A stretch of DNA of 45,262 bases from an uncultured Lachnospiraceae bacterium (lineage in GTDB: Bacteria > Bacillota > Clostridia > Lachnospirales > Lachnospiraceae), in contig CAMQZX010000003.1 in NCBI GenBank assembly GCA_947039785.1, positions 1 through 45,262 of the forward strand, given 5' to 3'. Shown piece by piece: positions 40,043-45,262 of this stretch. The first letter of the stretch is position 1. Every line of letters begins with the position of its first letter. Made by a program: the position numbers and the translations under genes. Under the pieces are notes generated by a model. That model saw only the letters and a program-made list of their open reading frames with translations. It was not told where the DNA came from and made no database searches.

Positions 40043-40174
40043 TTATCTATAATATATAAATTTCATGAATGATTCAGCTGTTTGTTTTCTACCACCGCCG
40101 TAAAACATTGGGGTACCATCCCATCCTCCTGCCAAAATAAAGCTGTCTATGTGTCCATTTGGCATCACGGTCAT
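40043..40174 (-). CDS. Possible small ORF (43 residues)
   Basis: An open frame starting ATG at 40172-40174, with AGGAAG three bases upstream, ends in TAA at 40043-40045. The product begins MTVMPNGHIDSFILAGGWDG and is not recognised. It follows the truncated lysR by 8 bp. It may be chance or a remnant; there is no independent support. Confidence 0.2.
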   Translation of the reverse strand: MTVMPNGHIDSFILAGGWDGTPMFYGGGRKQTAESFMKFIYYR

Positions 40175-40181
40175 ATTCTTC

Positions 40182-40937
40182 CTATCTGTTTTCCACTTGA
40201 GAATACTCCTGTACATACCTTACAAACTTTTCAGAGGTGGGCGAAAGCATCTGACCCTTTTGTATAGCAAGTCCCAGAACGCGGGAATAATGTTTTGTAA
40301 AATGGCGAACCTCCACATTCTGCCAAACTTCGATTCCCTCCAAAATCACTTTAGAAAAAATGCCGATTCCAAATCCCTTTTCCACCAATTTTAAAGCACT
40401 GACAGCATCCGTGCTTCGCATGGCAATATCAGGTCTGATGTTATGTTCTTCAAAGATTTTGTTTAAATCATGCTCTTCTTCTCCAGACACCAGAATCATT
40501 CTCTCGCTTTTGATCTCCTCTATGTCAAGTTCTTCTTTTTGAGATAATGCACGTCCCCTGGGGATAAGAACAACAAATTCGTCTTCCCACAGAGGGATAA
40601 ATTCCAATTCATTATTCTTCACAAAAGAAGACAAAAATCCACAGTCAATCATTCCATCGCTGATCCCGTTTTGCACAGTCTCATATGTGCAGGGAAAGCA
40701 TTCATATTCTACCTGAGGATATAATTTCAAAAATCCTTTTAAAATATCCGGCAAATAGCTGATGCCGACGCTTGAAATCACTCCCAGACTAAGCTTGCTC
40801 TCCTCCAATCCGACAATCGACTTGGCAATTCTCTGAATACGTGCTTCTTCCTGTGCGATAATCTGAAAGGAAGGAAGCACCTTCTCCCCTTCTTTCGTCA
40901 AGACAACTCCTGTCCGCAGCCTTTTAAACAAAGGAAC
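40182..40937 (-). pseudogene. LysR-family regulator lacking its DNA-binding domain
   Basis: The frame opens at VPLFKRLRTGVVLTKEGEKVL, which is the end of a LysR helix-turn-helix, and then continues through a complete effector-binding domain (LGVISSVGISYLPDILKGF to the C-terminus, about 249 residues). The first ~45 residues that form the DNA-binding domain are absent: an in-frame stop lies just before VPLF, and other sequence lies upstream. Translation could begin only at a TTG (40929-40931). A deletion joining two genes best explains it. It lies upstream of the hydroxyacid dehydrogenase-pxpA pair, which it may once have controlled. Confidence 0.85.
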
Positions 40938-41198
40938 TTATTCTGTAAATGGCAGGATCTGGGAGCTATCCGCCGGATTGCAAGTGTTGGAAACACATAC
41001 AGCACGATCATAACAAAAGGAATACATACGGCAATCTGCAGATAGTGAAAGATCTGAGAACTCATTTGCGGCATGGTGGGAATAATCTGGCTCTCCATAT
41101 AAAACACCCCTGCCAGAAGCAGCATAAGTATCCACAATATGATGGACTGCCGAAAATTTTACCGAAAGCTTTGAAAGAAATCTTTCCACGGACTGCAT
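40898..41198 (-). pseudogene. Frameshifted N-terminal fragment of a membrane protein
   Basis: A frame starting MQSVERFLSKLSVKF changes at an AAAATTTT run; the neighbouring frame then reads FRQSIILWILMLLLAGVFY and a second helix (IAVCIPFVMIVLYVFP). Removing one T joins them into a two-helix N-terminal piece of a membrane protein. It then runs into the truncated lysR. The parent family could not be assigned. The frameshift and loss of the C-terminus mark it as decayed. Confidence 0.65.
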
Positions 41199-41264
41199 TC
41201 TCTGTTTTTATGCAATTTTAATGTGCAGTAATACATTATGGGAGCTCTGCAGGAAATTCAGGCA

Positions 41265-41299
41265 CAAAAAACCGCCCAAGATCTTAAAACCTTGGACGG
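41265..41299 (-). terminator. gdhA terminator
   Basis: On the minus strand CCGTCCAAG and CTTGGGCGG pair with one G-U (41272-41299), followed by six T. Confidence 0.85.
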
Positions 41300-41330
41300 G
41301 AAATATAAAGTTTGTAATGAAAAAATCATA

Positions 41331-42605
41331 TTAACCCAGAGAAATCGGACCTCCGCGCAGTTTTCCAGCGGTGGTGATTCTCTTGATGGCTACCATGTAT
41401 GCAGCCATACGCATCGGTACTTCTTTTTCTTTGCTCAGCTCAGCTACTTCGTTGAATGCAGTCAGCATAATCTTGTTGAGAGTTCTGTTAACTTCCTCCA
41501 GATCCCAGGTAAGGCTCTGGATGTTCTGTACCCATTCGAAATAGGATACTACTACACCGCCGGCATTGGAGAGGATATCCGGACAGACGATTACGTTCTT
41601 CTTGTTTAAGATTTCATCCGCTTCCACAGTTGTCGGTCCGTTGGCTGCCTCCACAATAATCTTTGCCTGAATTGCCTCGGCATTATCTGCTGTAATCTGA
41701 TTTTCCAGAGCAGCCGGAATCAGAACATCACATTTACAGGTAATCAGCTCATCGTTGGTGATATGAGTTACTTTGTCATTCTGATAATCGTTCAGTGTGT
41801 TTCCGCCAGCCAGGAATGCACGAATCTCATTGATTGGCAGCCCCTCTTCGCAATATACACCGCCTGTGTAATCGCTGACAGCAACTACCTTCTGACCATT
41901 GTTATAGAAAATGTCAGCAGCCGTTCCGCCCACATTGCCCATACCCTGGATAGCGATTGCTACAGAACTGGCATCCATGTCGTTGACCTTCAGGCACTCA
42001 TATGTAATAATCGTAACGCCACGTCCGGTAGCTTCCACACGGCCTACAGAACCTCCGATTTCTACAGGCTTACCAGTTACAACACCTGGTACACAGTGTC
42101 CCTGGAACATGCTGTAAGTATCCATAATCCATGCCATTACCTCTCCGTTTGTATTTACATCGGGAGCAGGAATATCTTTGTCTGGTCCGATAATTGGAAG
42201 GATACGTGTGGTATAACGTCTTGTCAGACGAATCAGCTCATCTCTTGACAGCTTGGAAGGATCTACTTTGATGCCGCCCTTAGCGCCGCCGTAAGGAATG
42301 TTTACCACAGCACATTTAAAGGACATCCAGGCAGCCAATGCCTTTACCTCATCCATGTTCGCATCCTGATGGAAACGGATTCCACCCTTGCAGGGTCCTC
42401 TTGCACTGGAATGCTGTACACGGTATCCCTCAAATACCTTTACCTTACCGTCATCCATTTTGATGGGAATGGATACTTTCAATTCACGTTCCGGATAGCA
42501 AAGTGTTGCATAGTCGTCTGGATCAAGTCCCAGCTTTTCTGCGGATTGTTTCAGAACAGCAAGCATGTTTTCATAAGGATTATATTCTTTCTGGCTCATG
42601 TTCAT
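41331..42605 (-). CDS. gdhA: Glutamate dehydrogenase
   Basis: Interconverts glutamate and 2-oxoglutarate with ammonia. At 424 residues it is the hexameric class common in clostridia, usually NAD-linked. The substrate site is intact: the Lys-rich motif KGGIRFH, SFKCAVVNIPYGGAKGGIK (family signature), then APDVNTNGEVMAWIMD and the nucleotide-binding loop (AIQGMGNVGGTAADIF). A LysR regulator is encoded 105 bp upstream, and a perfect dyad lies in the promoter. The downstream symporter and pxpA suggest glutamate catabolism. Own terminator. Confidence 0.95.
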   Translation of the reverse strand: MNMSQKEYNPYENMLAVLKQSAEKLGLDPDDYATLCYPERELKVSIPIKMDDGKVKVFEGYRVQHSSARGPCKGGIRFHQDANMDEVKALAAWMSFKCAVVNIPYGGAKGGIKVDPSKLSRDELIRLTRRYTTRILPIIGPDKDIPAPDVNTNGEVMAWIMDTYSMFQGHCVPGVVTGKPVEIGGSVGRVEATGRGVTIITYECLKVNDMDASSVAIAIQGMGNVGGTAADIFYNNGQKVVAVSDYTGGVYCEEGLPINEIRAFLAGGNTLNDYQNDKVTHITNDELITCKCDVLIPAALENQITADNAEAIQAKIIVEAANGPTTVEADEILNKKNVIVCPDILSNAGGVVVSYFEWVQNIQSLTWDLEEVNRTLNKIMLTAFNEVAELSKEKEVPMRMAAYMVAIKRITTAGKLRGGPISLG

Positions 42606-42631
42606 CTCTCCTCTTCAAATTTGATGAGTTC

Positions 42632-42665
42632 ATTATAACAAGCCCGTATGTTTGTGATTACGGAA
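42632..42665 (-). promoter_or_regulatory. gdhA promoter with LysR-type dyad
   Basis: TATAAT at 42632-42637 (minus strand). The perfect dyad CCGTA-N10-TACGG (42644-42663) covers the -35 region. The octamer TTCCGTAA at its upstream edge also occurs in the promoter of the adjacent lysR gene. Confidence 0.6.
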
Positions 42666-42710
42666 AAACCGAAAGGTCTATAGCGGATTTCCGGGAAAGC
42701 AAAAAAGCAA

Positions 42711-43619
42711 TCACAGGGAATCATCCTGAATCTTATCTGACAGCTTCTTAGATACCTGAATAAGCGCCGGGATGGAAGGCATGATCCACTCCTTTTTCAT
42801 AAAAACAATCTGGGCATAAGCCTCCCACTTCTCTCCTGCCCAGTCAAGCACCACAAGCCTTCCTGCTTCCACATCCTCTTTCATAATGCTGTAAGGCAAA
42901 AGAGTGATTCCCGATCCGGAACAGACATACTTTTTAATCAGGCTTCCGCTGTCCAACTCCAGCTTGTTTTTTATTTTTACCTGGTTTTCAAAAAGCATGT
43001 TTTCAATTTTCCGGGAATAATAGCAGTCCTTCTGAGCCATCACCAGCATCTGATGCTGGAAATCCTTTGGTTTCACTTTCTCTTTTTTCGCCAGAGGATG
43101 ATTAGGAGCTGCTGCAAAGCACAAGGGTTCCTTAAACAGAACCATTGTCTCAATATCCGACCTCTGAACCGGCTCCATTTCATAGAGATAGGCCATATCG
43201 ATCTCATCATTTCTCAACTTATCATAAATAGCATTACAATTGCCAATACTGATGGAAAGGGTCACATCCGGATATTTTGTCATAAACTGGGTAAACACAG
43301 GAGCCATGCTGTAAAGCCCCAGTGATTCCACAGTCATTACCCGAAGCGTACCCTTAATGGCATTCAGAGAAGACATATCCTTGCAGGCAGTTTTATAGAT
43401 TTCCATTATCTTCCTGGCGTATTGAAGAAATTGCTCTCCGCCTTTCGTCAAAACGGTTCTTTTTCCCTTGCTCTCCACCAGCTTAACACCCAGTTCGTTT
43501 TCCAGAGAAAGAATATGCTCTGCCAGAGTAGACGGTGCATAATTTAATTTAAAAGAAGCTTTCAGATAAGATTTTTCCTCTGAAAACGTAATAAACGTAA
43601 TCAAGTGTTTTGTATCCAT
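42711..43619 (-). CDS. LysR-family transcriptional regulator
   Basis: Full-length LysR regulator of 302 residues. The N-terminal winged helix-turn-helix covers about 1-65 (FSEEKSYLKASFKLNYAPSTLAEHILSLENELG), a linker helix follows, and the effector domain starts near 90 (GTLRVMTVESLGLYSM). It lies directly upstream of gdhA in the same direction, so it probably regulates gdhA, with glutamate or 2-oxoglutarate as a possible effector. Its own promoter shares the TTCCGTAA motif, which suggests autoregulation. GGAGG lies upstream of the ATG. Confidence 0.92.
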   Translation of the reverse strand: MDTKHLITFITFSEEKSYLKASFKLNYAPSTLAEHILSLENELGVKLVESKGKRTVLTKGGEQFLQYARKIMEIYKTACKDMSSLNAIKGTLRVMTVESLGLYSMAPVFTQFMTKYPDVTLSISIGNCNAIYDKLRNDEIDMAYLYEMEPVQRSDIETMVLFKEPLCFAAAPNHPLAKKEKVKPKDFQHQMLVMAQKDCYYSRKIENMLFENQVKIKNKLELDSGSLIKKYVCSGSGITLLPYSIMKEDVEAGRLVVLDWAGEKWEAYAQIVFMKKEWIMPSIPALIQVSKKLSDKIQDDSL

Positions 43620-43660
43620 GTTCCATGTTCCTCCTGAAAATTACGCCGGAGCGCACTTTT

Positions 43661-43689
43661 ATTATACATGATTTTTACAATTTACGGAA
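43661..43689 (-). promoter_or_regulatory. lysR promoter with TTCCGTAA motif
   Basis: TATAAT at 43661-43666 (minus strand), with TTCCGTAA at 43682-43689 in the -35 position. Confidence 0.55.
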
Positions 43690-43746
43690 TTTTTATGAAA
43701 AAAAACCAGAAAAGCCCCCCAACCGTTCCCCCATATCCGGTAAGTC

Positions 43747-43777
43747 AAAAAGGGCACCTCCACTCTGGAGATGCCCT
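43747..43777 (-). terminator. Symporter gene terminator
   Basis: On the minus strand GGGCATCTCCA and TGGAGGTGCCC pair around a three-base loop, followed by TTTTT. Confidence 0.88.
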
Positions 43778-43821
43778 CATACTGCCAACGGCAAATTATG
43801 TATTGAATCAAGCTCGATTTA

Positions 43822-45168
43822 TCAGCTGTTGTAAATATCTTTGTTCAGCTCGCCTTCTTTTGCATTAACGATAACGTTTGTTGCAGCATCACCGATAACG
43901 TTCAGAGGAAGCAGAGCCATCTCAACCGGACGGTTAACAGCTACAACCAGTGCGTAACCAATCAGACAAAGATCTGTTGTCCATCCCATACCAGACAGAA
44001 CAGTGAAGATCATAGTTGTTCCCGCAATCGGAATGGCTGGTGTTCCCGCTGCTGCACAGATGGACAGGAAAGCCATAACTACCATGTTTGCAGGTGTGAC
44101 ATCGATACCTGCTGCTGTTGCAATGAAAGTAACCGCGAACATATGCATTACAGTAGTACCGTTCATGTTGATTGTCATACCTGTAGGAAGTACGAAGCTG
44201 GTAACTTCTTCGCTACATCCCAGCTCGTCGATACAGGTTCTTGTATTCAACGGCAGACAAGCTGCAGAGGAGTTTGTAGAGAAGCCAAATACTCCGACTT
44301 TGGCAATCTTCTTCAAAAACTTGAATGGATTCAGTCTTGTTGTCAGATAAATACCAGCTGGATACAGTGTAACAACCAGTAAGAACAATGTCAGCATCGC
44401 TGCCACAACGTAAGCTGCAACCGGTGCCAGATACTCAACACCGTAAACAGCAAATGTTCTGGAAATCAGACAGAAAATTGCTATGGGGCCAACTTTGTTG
44501 ATCAGGAATGTCAAATATAACTGAATAACTTCGTTACCACTCTCCAACAGGGCTTTCAAGGGAGCACCTTTCTCTCCCAGCTGATTCAGGCAAAGACCGA
44601 TGATAATCGCAACTACTACAACTGCCAGAATACTGTTGTTGGTACTGAAAGCGCCTGTGATGTTACTTGGAACTGCATTCAGAATAACACCAAGGGGGTT
44701 GAACGCTTCGATGGTTGATGCCTCTGCCACACCGTCACTTGGAAGTGTTACATTGAATAATCCCAGAGATTTTACTCCATATGCAACGGCACATCCCAAA
44801 AATGCTCCACATACATAAAAAGCAAAGAATCCAATCAATGTACGTCCGGCGATACGTCCCAGCTTTGTGGAATTGGAAATACTACACATAGCCAAGCTCA
44901 GAGATACCAGAACCAAAGGTACGATAGCAAGCTGCAGACCACGCATAAAAAGCTGACCAATGATGTAGAATAAACCGATGGATTTTACACCTTCTGCAAC
45001 CGTGATGTCCTGGAACAGGAGCATGTTGATTGTATTCCATATACCTTCCTGACCTGAGCTAATCAGTGATTCTCTCAGAAACAGACACGCAATACCTACT
45101 ACAAGACCACCAACCAGGGCTATCATCATTTTTTTGACGATTGTCATTTCTTTTTTCTTTTCTTTCAT
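43822..45168 (-). CDS. Dicarboxylate/amino acid:cation symporter (DAACS)
   Basis: Sodium- or proton-coupled transporter of the glutamate/aspartate symporter family, about 448 residues with eight helices and two re-entrant loops. The Ser-rich loop is FSTNSSAACLPLNTRTC (about 285). The conserved helix-7 motif reads INMNGTT here, whereas the usual form is NMDGT with a sodium-binding Asp. The start is placed at MKEKKKEMTIVKK with AAGGG upstream; in-frame TTG (45204) and ATG (45189) starts are also possible. Glutamate or aspartate uptake would feed the nearby gdhA. A -10 TATACT lies at 45252-45257; the -35 is off the window. Confidence 0.9.
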   Translation of the reverse strand: MKEKKKEMTIVKKMMIALVGGLVVGIACLFLRESLISSGQEGIWNTINMLLFQDITVAEGVKSIGLFYIIGQLFMRGLQLAIVPLVLVSLSLAMCSISNSTKLGRIAGRTLIGFFAFYVCGAFLGCAVAYGVKSLGLFNVTLPSDGVAEASTIEAFNPLGVILNAVPSNITGAFSTNNSILAVVVVAIIIGLCLNQLGEKGAPLKALLESGNEVIQLYLTFLINKVGPIAIFCLISRTFAVYGVEYLAPVAAYVVAAMLTLFLLVVTLYPAGIYLTTRLNPFKFLKKIAKVGVFGFSTNSSAACLPLNTRTCIDELGCSEEVTSFVLPTGMTINMNGTTVMHMFAVTFIATAAGIDVTPANMVVMAFLSICAAAGTPAIPIAGTTMIFTVLSGMGWTTDLCLIGYALVVAVNRPVEMALLPLNVIGDAATNVIVNAKEGELNKDIYNS

Positions 45169-45251
45169 AGCACCCTTATCCTCTCGCATATTTTCATAAC
45201 TCAAAACTTTATTAAATTTTCAATCCGGATTTCTTTAAGTAAGTTTTCTAA

Positions 45252-45257
45252 AGTATA
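45252..45257 (-). promoter_or_regulatory. Symporter promoter -10 element at the window edge
   Basis: TATACT on the minus strand about 85 bp before the chosen start; the -35 would fall beyond position 45262. Confidence 0.45.
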
Positions 45258-45262
45258 ACATA

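Overview
The window reads as a chromosomal segment of a spore-forming, anaerobic Gram-positive bacterium, most likely a Lachnospiraceae-type clostridium. The support is dipicolinate synthase genes (dpaA, dpaB), a GerM-type lipoprotein, a T-box leader on aspS, BceRS/BceAB-like systems, a PaaK-ACT pair and NAD-type glutamate dehydrogenase. This is inference from gene content and moderate A+T bias; no rRNA, tRNA, CRISPR array or insertion sequence was seen. Nearly all genes lie on the minus strand; only an amidohydrolase and a TetR regulator are on the plus strand.

Layout, left to right. 118-7261: one tight minus-strand operon, read from a promoter near 7351-7379: a ComEA-like helix-hairpin-helix lipoprotein, an OmpR-type response regulator, its WalK-like kinase, a GerMN lipoprotein, ComEC and HolA. 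7422-12619: a small DMT permease, a BceAB-like ABC transporter with candidate BceR boxes upstream, and its BceRS-like two-component system. 12769-17289: ACT-domain protein and phenylacetate-CoA ligase, a plus-strand amidohydrolase, and a sodium:solute symporter with a consensus promoter. 17503-22949: an AIM24/TIGR00266 protein, a MoxR ATPase - VWA/metallopeptidase-like - small protein operon, a hypothetical gene and a flavin reductase. 23045-26291: a prolyl-tRNA-editing-type protein, an LpdD-like protein, a DapF-fold racemase resembling CntK, and an AgrC-type sensor that has lost its phospho-acceptor histidine.

26526-28704: aspS behind a T-box whose specifier reads as AAC (Asn) rather than an Asp codon. 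28826-34480: a TetR regulator, AMP-dependent ligase, stand-alone acyl carrier protein and stand-alone condensation-domain protein, followed upstream by an alpha/beta hydrolase and trmO. The ligase/carrier/condensation trio looks like a minimal acyl- or aminoacyl-transfer pathway of unknown product. 34619-38030: asnB, dpaB, dpaA, with a sigma-K-like promoter upstream of dpaA. 38188-45168: glutamate-linked genes (5-oxoprolinase subunit A, a D-2-hydroxyacid dehydrogenase, gdhA, a LysR regulator and a dicarboxylate/amino acid symporter), interrupted at 40182-41198 by a decayed patch: a LysR gene without its DNA-binding domain joined to a broken membrane-protein fragment.

The strongest leads are the condensation/ACP/ligase cluster, the kinase-dead AgrC-like sensor beside a CntK-like racemase, the AAC specifier on aspS, the coupling of DNA-uptake genes to a two-component system, the TTCCGTAA motif shared by the gdhA and lysR promoters, and small palindromic repeats, two of which are translated into the ComEC tail.
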